This document shows positions 1-8,878 of a stretch of 64,000 nucleotides of DNA, piece after piece (the first letter of the stretch is position 1; every line of letters begins with the position of its first letter). The stretch spans positions 27,345 through 91,344 of the forward strand of contig CALVAR010000006.1 of NCBI GenBank assembly GCA_944325575.1, read 5' to 3'. The notes under the pieces were generated by a model. The model searched no databases. It saw only the letters and a program-made list of their open reading frames with translations, and was not told the origin of the DNA. The stretch is from Candidatus Gastranaerophilales bacterium. GTDB taxonomy: Bacteria; Cyanobacteriota; Vampirovibrionia; Gastranaerophilales; Gastranaerophilaceae. The position numbers were made by a program, and so were the translations under genes.

Positions 1-144
1 AACAGAGTAAATGAAGAATATGCAAATATGGTGGACGAATTCGGTCTGGTAAAAATAGATGCAAACAGTACTATTCATGCAAAACAGGTCATATTAAGAC
101 AGTATGTCACGGAACTTTTAAGTAAAAAAGGAATAAATATATAA
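1..144 (+). CDS. Thymidylate kinase-like protein, C-terminal fragment
   Basis: The window opens inside this gene. The last 47 codons are open and end in TAA at 142-144. The visible tail (NEEYANMVDEF, then VKIDA, then a helix ending ELLSKKGINI) resembles the C-terminal helix of thymidylate kinases and aligns with the end of the next gene (EEYNKMKDEYNFVSIDG, then VEKLL), so the two look like tandem paralogues. The stop overlaps the next start codon by one base (TAATG), which suggests translational coupling. The P-loop lies outside the window, so the assignment rests on the alignment with its neighbour. Confidence 0.6.
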   Translation, partial: NRVNEEYANMVDEFGLVKIDANSTIHAKQVILRQYVTELLSKKGINI

Positions 145-812
145 TGAGCAGCTGCAATACAAACGGACATAAAGGGTTGTTAATAGTAATAGAAGGAACT
201 GACGGTTCCGGTAAATCCACACAGATTGAAAAACTCCGCAGATGGATTGAGGACAAAAGCTACGGCTGTATGGTCTCTGAGTGGAAAACGTCAAGGCTTA
301 TTGCCAATGTTATAGACGATGCAAAAGACAGAAACCTTCTTAATGCTACGACGTTCAGTCTTTTATATGCGGCAGATTTTGCTGACAGATTGGAAAACAC
401 AATTATTCCAGCATTAGATTCCGGATTTGTAGTCCTTTTAGACAGATATACTTATACGGCTTTTGCCAGAGATGTAGTAAGAGGACTTAATATGGATTGG
501 GTCAAAAAGTTATATGACTATGCCCCAAAGCCGGATCTTGTGTTTTATCTTGATATGCCGATTGATATTCTGCTCAAAAGAGTAATCGGAACAACCGGTT
601 TGGACTATTGGGAATCCGGCAGAGACATAGGTCTCAGTACTGATTTTTATGAAAGTTTTAAAATTTATCAGGCAAAATGTCTTGAAGAATACAATAAAAT
701 GAAAGATGAGTATAATTTTGTCAGCATAGATGGGACACTGCCGAGAGAAGATATTCATAACATAATGATAGAACATGTAGAAAAACTGCTAAACACAGGA
801 AAATTGGATTAA
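144..812 (+). CDS. Thymidylate kinase-like (dTMP kinase family) protein
   Basis: This 222-residue P-loop kinase probably phosphorylates dTMP or a related nucleotide with ATP. The N-terminal strand is followed by the Walker A motif GTDGSGKST (about residues 18-26). The thymidylate kinase DRY motif appears as LLDRYTYTAFARD near residue 100, and a strand VFYLDMP is followed by a lid-like segment with Arg residues. The length fits the family (about 200-220). It overlaps a second family member upstream by one base. Paired paralogues may mean that one has a changed substrate or that they form a heteromer. The gene converges on gshA, 4 bp from its end, with no obvious terminator between them. Confidence 0.85.
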   Translation: MSSCNTNGHKGLLIVIEGTDGSGKSTQIEKLRRWIEDKSYGCMVSEWKTSRLIANVIDDAKDRNLLNATTFSLLYAADFADRLENTIIPALDSGFVVLLDRYTYTAFARDVVRGLNMDWVKKLYDYAPKPDLVFYLDMPIDILLKRVIGTTGLDYWESGRDIGLSTDFYESFKIYQAKCLEEYNKMKDEYNFVSIDGTLPREDIHNIMIEHVEKLLNTGKLD

Positions 813-816
813 GATG

Positions 817-2178
817 CTATTTAAGTACGGAATATTCAACAAGTTTTGAGATATTTCCATTCCATTCTTTTTCCCATTTATCAATAATAATATCGGCAGG
901 AGTCAGACCTTTATTGATATTTTCCATTAACGGCTCAAGCAGTCTTTCTTCTGATTTGCCGTAAGTTTTTAAGCTGTTATAAGAAACAGATATAATTTCT
1001 TTTGCTATATCTTTTAATTGATATCCGTTAATTTCCATATCCAGTGCATATTTGGGCGTTTCGTTTCTCAGATATTCAAAATCCGAATATGTAAAACCTT
1101 GTAACAAAGCTTCCGTTGATTCCATTGCATCGGCGTTGTATATAAGCCCCTTCCATAAAGCAGGAACAGAACATATTAATGAAGATCTTTGATTATCATG
1201 GTTTCTTATTTCTATATAACTTTTAAATCTTACATCCGGAAAATACAGGCTAAGATGAGTTTCCCAGTCCTGTTTGTTTGCAGCAAATCCCTGCCAGCCG
1301 TATTTTAAAAACTGCCTGAATGTAATATTCTCAGTCTTTAGTGCAGTTTTCTTTCCATTTATGAATCTTTCTATAAAAATCATAGGAACATCAAGCAAAA
1401 TTTCTGTATAACCATCAAAAGAGAATTCGCCTGTAAATACCTTTTCACTCACAAGCCCGCAGCGGTCATTATCAGTCTCCAGCCAGCTTGCAGCCCTGTT
1501 TGATTTATATTTTGTTAATTTTCCAGCTCTCACCGGTGAATTTGCAAACATTGCACTAACTATCGGTGAAAGCTTTAACGCAAAAGCGAACTTTTTCATT
1601 GCATCTTCCTGCGAAGAATAATCAAAGCTGGATTGTATTCCTGCTGTTTCTCTCATCATAATAAGAGGTTTTTTTGCAACGGTCGGAAGATATTTAGTCA
1701 TATATTCGTAGCGTTTTTTGGGGATAATATTTATTTTATCAAATGTGGAAACGGGCTGGATACCATATCCCAGCCAGCATATACCAAAGTTTTCAGCAAT
1801 TTCGGCTGTTTCTTTATTATAAATATCAAGATATTGTTTTACATCACAAAGATTATCCGAAGGAATAAGGCTCAATTCAGTTTGTGAACCGGGCTCCAGA
1901 GATATTACTCCGTCTTTATCAGACAGCCCCAGAATGGAATTGTTTTCATACACAGGCTGTTTGTTGTTCTTTTTATAAGACTGCAAAAATTTTGCAACAT
2001 CATAATAAGATGCAGCTTTATAATCATGTATTTTTACAGGCAGTTTTTCAAACTCAACGCCGGTACGTTTTTGTGCAACAATATCAGACATTTTTATTCC
2101 ATCCCAAAACACCTGCGCCAATTGGGATTTTGAGGTTATAATATTTTCCTGTAATTCTACTTTTGTGTGATTTAGCAT
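817..2178 (-). CDS. gshA: Glutamate-cysteine ligase, GCS2/plant type
   Basis: This 453-residue enzyme probably joins glutamate and cysteine, the first step of glutathione synthesis. Recognisable family blocks are GVEFEKLPV, the substrate loop ISLEPGSQTELS (about residues 93-104), IIPKKRYEYMTKYLP (about 152-166), SFDYSS and the block ending MFANSP, and the late motif TDNDRCG. These match the plant/alpha-proteobacterial GCS2 group rather than the E. coli type. It starts 6 bp downstream of gshB, so the two form a gshB-gshA operon. An EgtA-like enzyme of the same superfamily is the main alternative, but gshB next door and gloA across the divergent promoter favour glutathione. Confidence 0.85.
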   Translation of the reverse strand: MLNHTKVELQENIITSKSQLAQVFWDGIKMSDIVAQKRTGVEFEKLPVKIHDYKAASYYDVAKFLQSYKKNNKQPVYENNSILGLSDKDGVISLEPGSQTELSLIPSDNLCDVKQYLDIYNKETAEIAENFGICWLGYGIQPVSTFDKINIIPKKRYEYMTKYLPTVAKKPLIMMRETAGIQSSFDYSSQEDAMKKFAFALKLSPIVSAMFANSPVRAGKLTKYKSNRAASWLETDNDRCGLVSEKVFTGEFSFDGYTEILLDVPMIFIERFINGKKTALKTENITFRQFLKYGWQGFAANKQDWETHLSLYFPDVRFKSYIEIRNHDNQRSSLICSVPALWKGLIYNADAMESTEALLQGFTYSDFEYLRNETPKYALDMEINGYQLKDIAKEIISVSYNSLKTYGKSEERLLEPLMENINKGLTPADIIIDKWEKEWNGNISKLVEYSVLK

Positions 2179-2184
2179 AACAAT

Positions 2185-3183
2185 TTAACACAACTGGGGT
2201 ATATCAATTTTGCCCTGTTTAAGTTCAATAAGATTAATTAATTTTTCCATTAAGATATCCTGAAAACGTTCATTATTATGGGCATTTATCTCTCGTATAA
2301 AATAGCAGGGGCTTGTAACATTTATTTCCATTATCTTGCCGTCTGCAACATCCAGCCCTGCCATATAAAGCTCTACTGCATTTAAATGTTTGGCAACATG
2401 CAGCGCCATTTCTTTTTCTTCCTTTGTAAGCTTTGCTGTTTCAAAATATTTGTCCGAATGCATGCTGAATTTAAAATCATCTTTGCCCGGAAGTTTTATT
2501 ATACATTCATCAAAGACGTGTTCTCCGACAATCAAAATACGTTTGTCTCCGTATTTGGCTCCTTCAAGATATTCCTGCACCATAACCATAGTTTTGCCGT
2601 TATTGGTAAGATTTTTTATAATAGCATTGATATTCTTTTCTTCCGTATCAAGGTAATACACACCTCCGCCAAAACACTGGTTCAAAGGTTTTATGATAGC
2701 TTTTTTGTGCTCTCTGACAAAAGCTTTTATATCATCGGAATTTGTTGTAACAATATTTTTAGGAGCATATTCCTCAAAATAATTTAAATGGAACTTTTCG
2801 TTAAAATTTTTAATCGCAACAGGATTATTGATTACTATAGTTCTTTCGGAATCTACAAAATCAAAGACGTTGCACGCATTTATATAGTCAATATCCACAG
2901 GCGGATCCGGACGGAAAAATACTATATCAAAATGTTCTATAATATATCTTTGGGGCTCTTCTTTTTTATAAAAAATATTATTGTCTTTCAGGCAGGTTTC
3001 ATAACAAACGGCAAAAGCTGTTTTGCCCTCTGTATACAAGCCTCCTTTTACAGCAGTATAAACTTCATAATCTCTTTGCAAAAACTCTTTTATCAACCAG
3101 AAGTTTGTTACAAGATCATTAAACTCAAAATATTTGAGCTCCAAATCATCAATAATAAAAAGAATAGATTGTTTTAAAGGCAT
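2185..3183 (-). CDS. gshB: Glutathione synthetase, ATP-grasp
   Basis: This 332-residue ATP-grasp ligase probably adds glycine to gamma-glutamylcysteine. Prokaryotic GshB features are the N-terminal strand ILFIIDDLE, the segment VFFRPDPPVD, the ATP-binding block KPLNQCFGGGVYYL, the QEYLEGAKYGDKRILIV block, and the metal-binding MEINVTSPCYFIREIN near the C terminus. The usual RGN-like loop reads FKFSMHSDKY here, so the substrate lid differs from E. coli. A good ribosome site (AGGGAGC) precedes the ATG. It is the first gene of a gshB-gshA operon divergent from the glyoxalase gene. Confidence 0.88.
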   Translation of the reverse strand: MPLKQSILFIIDDLELKYFEFNDLVTNFWLIKEFLQRDYEVYTAVKGGLYTEGKTAFAVCYETCLKDNNIFYKKEEPQRYIIEHFDIVFFRPDPPVDIDYINACNVFDFVDSERTIVINNPVAIKNFNEKFHLNYFEEYAPKNIVTTNSDDIKAFVREHKKAIIKPLNQCFGGGVYYLDTEEKNINAIIKNLTNNGKTMVMVQEYLEGAKYGDKRILIVGEHVFDECIIKLPGKDDFKFSMHSDKYFETAKLTKEEKEMALHVAKHLNAVELYMAGLDVADGKIMEINVTSPCYFIREINAHNNERFQDILMEKLINLIELKQGKIDIPQLC

Positions 3184-3336
3184 AAAATTGCTCCCTATAC
3201 AAATATATCAATTAAAGTAAAAATTACAATGATATAATATGATTAAGCCGCATGCTTATTCTATCTGGCCAACAGTCTGTGTTAATTTTAAAATATTTAT
3301 AAAAATTTATGTAATTAGAAAGAAAAAGGAGAAAAA

Positions 3337-3714
3337 ATGAAACTTCTACACGCAATGATAAGAGTAAAAAATATAGAAGACTCTATGAAATTTTATACAG
3401 AACTTTTGGGATTGAAAAAAACTCACGAGATTAAACTAGATGACTGTATTTTACACTTTTTAAAAGGCGAAGATTCTGATTTTGAAATCGAATTAACACA
3501 AAATTTTGAAAACCCCGAAGAAGGATATAAAAACGGCAATGCTTTCGGACATTTTGCACTGGAAACAAAAGATATGGATGAATTTGATAAAAAGTTTAAA
3601 GCTTTTGGCGGCGAATATCTATACGAACCTTATATTATGGAAGAAGCGCAATCTAAAATCGCTTTTATAAAAGATCCTGACGGAAATGAAATTGAAATTA
3701 TTCAAAAATTATAA
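3337..3714 (+). CDS. gloA: Lactoylglutathione lyase (glyoxalase I)
   Basis: This 125-residue VOC-fold enzyme converts the hemithioacetal of methylglyoxal and glutathione to lactoylglutathione. The four metal ligands of the family can be placed: His5 (LLHAMIRV), a Glu near residue 52 (EIELTQN), His72 (FGHFAL) and a Glu near 120 (DPDGNEIEII). The length matches short bacterial GloA proteins. AAAGGAG precedes the start. It is transcribed away from gshB-gshA over a 153-bp shared promoter region, which makes a coherent glutathione-dependent detoxification module. No GloB is visible in the window. Confidence 0.92.
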   Translation: MKLLHAMIRVKNIEDSMKFYTELLGLKKTHEIKLDDCILHFLKGEDSDFEIELTQNFENPEEGYKNGNAFGHFALETKDMDEFDKKFKAFGGEYLYEPYIMEEAQSKIAFIKDPDGNEIEIIQKL

Positions 3715-3793
3715 ATTATATAGCTTCCGGACATTTAAGTTTTTTCTTGAGCAGAGATAATATAATTAACCGAAACAATAAAAGGAGAGAAAA

Positions 3794-5326
3794 ATGACGG
3801 ACAATAAAAGAGTGTTGTTGTGTATTATGGACGGTTGGGGAATAAATACAAACTGTCCTAAAGATGCAACAAAAACAGCAAATACACCTAACTTTGACAA
3901 ATTAAAAGAAACAGAAAAATATACTCAGATAAATGCCTCCGGTGAATATGTCGGTCTTCCTGACGGACAGATGGGCAACTCGGAAGTAGGACACCTGAAC
4001 CTGGGTGCCGGTCGTGTCGTTTATCAGGATTTAACAAGAATCAACAAAGAAATCAGAGAAGGAAAATTCTTTGAAAATAAAGAGTTTAGAGCTGCTATTG
4101 AACATGCAAAGAAAAATAATTCTTCACTTCACCTCTACGGGCTTGTTTCTACAGGCGGTGTACACAGCTCATTTGACCATGTTAAAGCTTTAGTAAAAAT
4201 GGCTGCTGAAAACGGACTTAAAAAAGTTTATGTACACGCTTTCTTAGACGGAAGAGACACACCTCCTAAGAGTGCCGTAGAATTTCTTGCGGAACTTGAA
4301 GAAGAACTGAAAAAATATAATCTGCCTCAAATTGCAACAATCTCTGGCAGATACTGGGCTATGGACAGAGACAACCGCTGGGAAAGAGTTGAAAAAGCAT
4401 ACAATGCATTGCTTCTCGGTGAAGGAATACAGGCAGCAAACTCTGAGGAAGCAATCAAAGCTTCTTATGACAAAGATGTTACGGATGAGTTTGTCGAACC
4501 CACCATTACAAATTCTGATCCTGACTCCCGTATAAAAGACAATGATTCTATTATCTTCTTTAACTACAGACCGGACAGAGCCAGAGAAATTACACGTGCT
4601 ATGACTTTTGAAAACTTTGACGGATTTCAAAGAAAAGCAGTAAGAAAAAATCTTTACTATGTTTGTATGGCACAGTATGATGAAACTTTCCCTCTGCCGA
4701 TAGCATATCCGCCGGAAAAACTTACAAACATTCTGGGTGATGTGCTTGATGCAAACGGTATCAAACAGTTTAGAACAGCAGAAACAGAAAAGTATGCTCA
4801 TATCACATTCTTCTTCAACGGCGGAGAAGAAAAATCCGGCAAACTGGAAACAAGAGCACTCGTTGCTTCTCCAAAAGTTGCAACTTATGACCTTCAGCCG
4901 GAAATGAGCGCACCTCAGGTTTGCGAAAACGTGCTAAAAGCGCTTGACAATCCGGAATACGGATTTATTCTTGTAAATTTTGCAAATCCGGATATGGTCG
5001 GTCACACAGGTGTATTTGAGGCAGCGGTTAAGGCTTGTGAAACCGTTGATACTTGTGTCGGTAAAATTGCACAAAAAGCAAAAGAAAACAATGTTATTAT
5101 GCTTTTAACAGCCGATCACGGAAACTCTGAGTGTATGGAAGATCCGAATACTCACGCACCGTTTACGGCTCATACAACAAACCCTGTTCCGTTTATATTA
5201 ATTAACGGAAACGGCAAATATGAACTCAAAGAAACAGGTGCTTTGTGTGACGTTGCACCTACTGTTTTGCAGCTTCTTGGTATAAAACAGCCGGAAGAAA
5301 TGACAGGACATTCTTTGATTAAATAG
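3794..5326 (+). CDS. gpmI: 2,3-bisphosphoglycerate-independent phosphoglycerate mutase
   Basis: This 510-residue glycolytic enzyme interconverts 3- and 2-phosphoglycerate. It has the alkaline-phosphatase-fold metal sites: MDGWG (Asp13), the catalytic serine in GQMGNSEVGHLN (Ser63), FLDGRDTPP, the SGRYWAMDRDNRW block, the RPDRARE phosphate-binding segment, and the C-terminal metal motifs VNFANPDMVGHTG and TADHGNSE. The length is typical. AAAGGAGAG precedes the ATG. It is not fused or truncated and appears monocistronic. Confidence 0.97.
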   Translation: MTDNKRVLLCIMDGWGINTNCPKDATKTANTPNFDKLKETEKYTQINASGEYVGLPDGQMGNSEVGHLNLGAGRVVYQDLTRINKEIREGKFFENKEFRAAIEHAKKNNSSLHLYGLVSTGGVHSSFDHVKALVKMAAENGLKKVYVHAFLDGRDTPPKSAVEFLAELEEELKKYNLPQIATISGRYWAMDRDNRWERVEKAYNALLLGEGIQAANSEEAIKASYDKDVTDEFVEPTITNSDPDSRIKDNDSIIFFNYRPDRAREITRAMTFENFDGFQRKAVRKNLYYVCMAQYDETFPLPIAYPPEKLTNILGDVLDANGIKQFRTAETEKYAHITFFFNGGEEKSGKLETRALVASPKVATYDLQPEMSAPQVCENVLKALDNPEYGFILVNFANPDMVGHTGVFEAAVKACETVDTCVGKIAQKAKENNVIMLLTADHGNSECMEDPNTHAPFTAHTTNPVPFILINGNGKYELKETGALCDVAPTVLQLLGIKQPEEMTGHSLIK

Positions 5327-5416
5327 TTAACTTTTGTTAAAAAAATAAATAGAAATATCAAATTGCATTATTTACAAACTTATTCTTATTGCAAAGAGAA
5401 AAAAGGACAGTAAATA

Positions 5417-6673
5417 ATGCAATTTTCTTATTCAATTACCACAAAACCCGCTGTATCTTTGTTAAATACAAAACAGTACACAGCGGAGAGGAGTCAGGAT
5501 ACAGAAATTGGACAAAATAATACAATAAAACCGGTACAAAAGTTTTATGCACAAAATCTTGCTGCTTTGGGCGTAAATTTTAAAGGAAGCAATGATAATC
5601 AAAAAACTCTGGAACAATTACGTAATGAATATACATGGTATGTAAATGCTGATCATACAAAACCGCTTGATGCTTTTTTAAAAATAAAAACTGATAAAGA
5701 AAATATGAACAAGCTTTTCTGCAGTATATTGAAAGATTCCGATTTAAGTTATAACCTTATTAACGATATTGCCGGAAGAGCAAGAGACTCTAAAAGAAAT
5801 TATAAAATACTGAAAGAGCTTTTGGGAGAAAACTCTGATAATTTAAAATTTTTCCTGCCTAGTAATCCATACAGCAAGGCATTTGAATCTTATATGGACA
5901 AAAGATACAATGATGCCAAATGTGTTGAATCTTTATTAAAATTGAGACCGGACTGGAGAGAATCTGCACTAATCGGCAAATATAAGCAGCTGTATGGTAC
6001 GGAATCTTTGAAAATAGGTAATTTACCGGATGAATTTAAAAACGGAGTATTTGAACAAATTTATGACTATTTAAAAACATACTGTCAGTTTAGCGGATAT
6101 AAAACCAGTGAAGAAATTCCGCCACTTAAAATTGGTAACAAAGAATACCATTTTGAATATTTTACTGAGGGTAAAACTGATAAAAATGTATTTGGTGTAT
6201 ATACACCAGAGAAAAAATATGTATTTAAAATGGCAGAAGAAAGCAAAAAAAGTCTGAATAAACCCTTTTCATTGGGTGCACTTGCTTTAATAGATTCTTA
6301 TCTGACGTTAAATAATTGCAGAAATATTGCACCGTTATATTATTATGATCATGACAGAAACACTTGTATATACAAATACCAGGATCATAATTCTGTCCAT
6401 CGTAAATTAACAACGCCTAGCGAGGTAAACAGCTTTATGCCGGATTTTGAGGCATTAGGTATGTGCTATAACGATACAATAGGACATGACAACTATTTTC
6501 TTTCCGACAGAGACTGTGAATTATCTCCTGAAATGCAATGTTCTGTGTCTTCTCTTCCATCAAAAGAGTTGATATCAGTAGACAATGACCATGTAACGTT
6601 TTCATCTCCGTTTATGTTATTAGTGACAAAATACAATACTCCATTACCAAATGCGATGCAAACGGCATTTTAG
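5417..6673 (+). CDS. Tagged hypothetical protein with degenerate kinase-like C-terminal half
   Basis: I do not recognise a named family for this 418-residue protein. Residues 1-52 are polar and probably disordered and end in VNFKG (53-57), one of nine such tags in this window. The middle is helical. From about residue 230 the order of segments resembles a protein kinase: a short beta hairpin with FGVYTPEKKYVFKM (a possible N-lobe lysine), a helix, ICIYKYQD-like hinge material, and MCYNDTIGHDNYFL where a catalytic loop HxDxxxxNxxL would sit, followed by a strand DNDHVTF. Catalytic residues look degraded, so pseudokinase is the best structural guess. It stands alone between gpmI and the corrinoid genes. 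Confidence 0.55.
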   Translation: MQFSYSITTKPAVSLLNTKQYTAERSQDTEIGQNNTIKPVQKFYAQNLAALGVNFKGSNDNQKTLEQLRNEYTWYVNADHTKPLDAFLKIKTDKENMNKLFCSILKDSDLSYNLINDIAGRARDSKRNYKILKELLGENSDNLKFFLPSNPYSKAFESYMDKRYNDAKCVESLLKLRPDWRESALIGKYKQLYGTESLKIGNLPDEFKNGVFEQIYDYLKTYCQFSGYKTSEEIPPLKIGNKEYHFEYFTEGKTDKNVFGVYTPEKKYVFKMAEESKKSLNKPFSLGALALIDSYLTLNNCRNIAPLYYYDHDRNTCIYKYQDHNSVHRKLTTPSEVNSFMPDFEALGMCYNDTIGHDNYFLSDRDCELSPEMQCSVSSLPSKELISVDNDHVTFSSPFMLLVTKYNTPLPNAMQTAF

Positions 6674-6717
6674 CGTGGCATGTGTCTTCTTTATATAGAA
6701 CGATAATATAAAGTAAA

Positions 6718-6746
6718 TTGACAATGAATTATATACTCTTTAATAT
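6718..6746 (+). promoter_or_regulatory. Promoter of acsD-acsC, probably leaderless
   Basis: TTGACA (6718-6723), a 17-bp spacer and TAATAT (6741-6746) form a near-consensus sigma-70 promoter. Only 6 bases separate the -10 box from the ATG at 6753, so transcription would start at or within a base or two of the start codon. No Shine-Dalgarno sequence lies upstream. Confidence 0.65.
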
Positions 6747-6752
6747 TATTTT

Positions 6753-7655
6753 ATGCATAAATCAGACTCAATTTTTGTAGATTTTAATATTAAAGAAAAA
6801 ATCAGAAAAACGGAAATTGCCGGAGCAGAAATAGGCGGTGCCGCATCATTTCCTTTTATGAAAGAAAATGACAATCCCGCTAAACCTCTTATTGCACTGG
6901 AAATTCCGTATAACATTGACGAGGGTTATCCGGATATAATAAAAGAAAAATGGCGGGGCAAATCACTTCCGCAAATACTTGAAGAAGCAGACAGCTCTAA
7001 TGCGGATATAATTTCCATAAAATTTAATATTTCTGAAAATTTATTAAATGAAAAAATATCAGAAATCAAAGATTTTTTAAAAAATATTGCTTCCAAAATC
7101 AAAAAAACTTTGATTTTGCGCGGTGCCAATAACAATAGTATTGATGTAAAACTTATACCGGTACTTGCCCAAAATGCGCCTAAAGAAAGCATAATCGCCT
7201 TTGCCGATGAAGAAACTTATGAACAGATAGTTCCTTATGTGACAAAGTATAACCATATACTGGTACTAAGAACACCTATTGATATAAATCTGGCAAAAGA
7301 GTTGAATATACTATCAATAGATAAAGGCATGAGCCCTGACAGGATACTTATTGATCCTGATATGGGCGGACTCGGCTACGGATTGGATTATGGATACAGT
7401 ATTATAGAAAAAATTAAACAGGCGGCATTTGATGGAGATACAATGCTCAATATGCCGATAATTGCATTCATAGGTGAAGAATCCTACCGTGCAAAAGAGG
7501 CAAAAACAGATTCCTTTGAAAAAAACTGGGGAGATTATAAAGAAAGATCCTCCATGTGGGAAATATCGGGTGCAGCAGCAATGATTAGTGCGGGAGCAGA
7601 CATAGTTGTTTTATGGAATCCTGAAAGTATAAAAGTGTTAAAAGGGATAATATAG
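6753..7655 (+). CDS. acsD: Corrinoid iron-sulfur protein small subunit (CODH/ACS delta)
   Basis: This 300-residue TIM-barrel protein matches the small subunit of the corrinoid/iron-sulfur protein of the Wood-Ljungdahl pathway. Diagnostic blocks are IAGAEIGGAASFPFM at the N terminus, LILRGANN, the GGLGYGLDYGYSIIEKIK segment, NMPIIAFIGEESYRAKEAK and the C-terminal WEISGAAAMISAGADIVVLW. The family delivers a methyl group on the cobamide to acetyl-CoA synthase. It is followed by the large subunit with a TAGTG stop-start overlap. No CODH/ACS catalytic subunits or methyltransferase lie in the window, so the role of the pair here is open. Confidence 0.85.
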   Translation: MHKSDSIFVDFNIKEKIRKTEIAGAEIGGAASFPFMKENDNPAKPLIALEIPYNIDEGYPDIIKEKWRGKSLPQILEEADSSNADIISIKFNISENLLNEKISEIKDFLKNIASKIKKTLILRGANNNSIDVKLIPVLAQNAPKESIIAFADEETYEQIVPYVTKYNHILVLRTPIDINLAKELNILSIDKGMSPDRILIDPDMGGLGYGLDYGYSIIEKIKQAAFDGDTMLNMPIIAFIGEESYRAKEAKTDSFEKNWGDYKERSSMWEISGAAAMISAGADIVVLWNPESIKVLKGII

Positions 7656-8878
7656 TGGAATTAACAGGTTTACAAATTTTTAAATATCTTCCGGGTGCAA
7701 AAAAAGCGGAAGGCACAAACTGCAAAAAATGCGGATGCCCAACCTGTATGGCTTATGCTCTAAAATTGGCAAAAAAACAGACAGATATAGAAAAATGTCC
7801 TCATATTCCTGACGAATTAAAAGAAAAATTTTCAGAAGCATCAAAAATACAACAACACGAAATAAAACTTTCTGACAACCTTGTAACGGGCGGCGAGACA
7901 GTAATGTTCCGCCATGATAAAACTTTTGTTAACAAAACAGTCATAGCTATTCATCTGGATGCAGATGCTGCGGATTTTGATACAAAGCTGGAAAAAATAA
8001 AAAATTATCATACGGAAAGAATCGGAGAAATCTTCAAAGTAGATGCTGTTTACCTGACCGGTACAAATAAAGATATTGCTCGTAAAAAGCTTCAAAATGA
8101 AAATATTGCGGTAATTCCCGATGACAGCTTGTATTCCATAGCCAGCGGAAATGATATAGAAGAACTTGAACAAGAATCTACAAAACTTCTTTCGCAGGGT
8201 AAGAAGAATATAATACTTGAGCTGGAATACGGCAAAAAATCGGTTGCGGAAATTGCGGAACAGCTTACATATATAAGACGTGCCGCAATTATAAAACGAT
8301 ATGAGCCTCTGACTTATCCGGTGATGGTGAAACTGCCGCAGAATATTGATTCTTTGCAGGCATGCGCCGTTGCTTCACTTTTGGTATGCAGGTATGCAAA
8401 TATAGTTGTGCTGAATGATTTTAACGAAGCACTCTTAACAACACTGTTTACGCTGAGACAAAATATTTATACAAATCCGCAAAAACCATTGCAGGTAGAA
8501 GCAAAAATATACGAATTTAATGAACCCGACAGAAACGCACCGGTACTGTTAACAACAAACTTTGCTCTTACATACTTTGCAGTAGCGGGAGAGTTGGAAT
8601 CACTGCCATGCGGTTCATACCTCGTTGTAACGCCGTCGGATGGCATGAGCGTGCTTACGGCCTGGTCTGCAGACAAATTTACGGCCGACCTTGTCGCAAA
8701 GTCTGTAAAAGATTTTGAACTTGCAAAAAAGGTGGATACGCGCTCTATTATTATTCCGGGACTGCTTTCTCATATGAAGGACGAACTGCAAGAAGCAATG
8801 CCGGAATGGAATATCGTTACGGGTACAATCGAGGCGTGTCAGATTCCGGAATTTTTGAAAAGCAGAGAATCATTGTAA
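7655..8878 (+). CDS. acsC: Corrinoid iron-sulfur protein large subunit (CODH/ACS gamma)
   Basis: This 407-residue protein has the N-terminal Fe4S4 motif of the family (NCKKCGCPTCMAYALKLAKK, then KCPHI; four ligands from Cys23, 26, 31 and 48 or nearby), a central TIM-barrel, and a C-terminal B12-binding domain with LLTTNFALTYFAVAGE and SVLTAWSADKF. The GTG start at 7655 overlaps the acsD stop (TAGTG). It is somewhat shorter than acetogen and archaeal homologues but has both ends. Its 3' end overlaps the convergent phosphatase gene by 9 bp. Confidence 0.85.
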   Translation: MELTGLQIFKYLPGAKKAEGTNCKKCGCPTCMAYALKLAKKQTDIEKCPHIPDELKEKFSEASKIQQHEIKLSDNLVTGGETVMFRHDKTFVNKTVIAIHLDADAADFDTKLEKIKNYHTERIGEIFKVDAVYLTGTNKDIARKKLQNENIAVIPDDSLYSIASGNDIEELEQESTKLLSQGKKNIILELEYGKKSVAEIAEQLTYIRRAAIIKRYEPLTYPVMVKLPQNIDSLQACAVASLLVCRYANIVVLNDFNEALLTTLFTLRQNIYTNPQKPLQVEAKIYEFNEPDRNAPVLLTTNFALTYFAVAGELESLPCGSYLVVTPSDGMSVLTAWSADKFTADLVAKSVKDFELAKKVDTRSIIIPGLLSHMKDELQEAMPEWNIVTGTIEACQIPEFLKSRESL

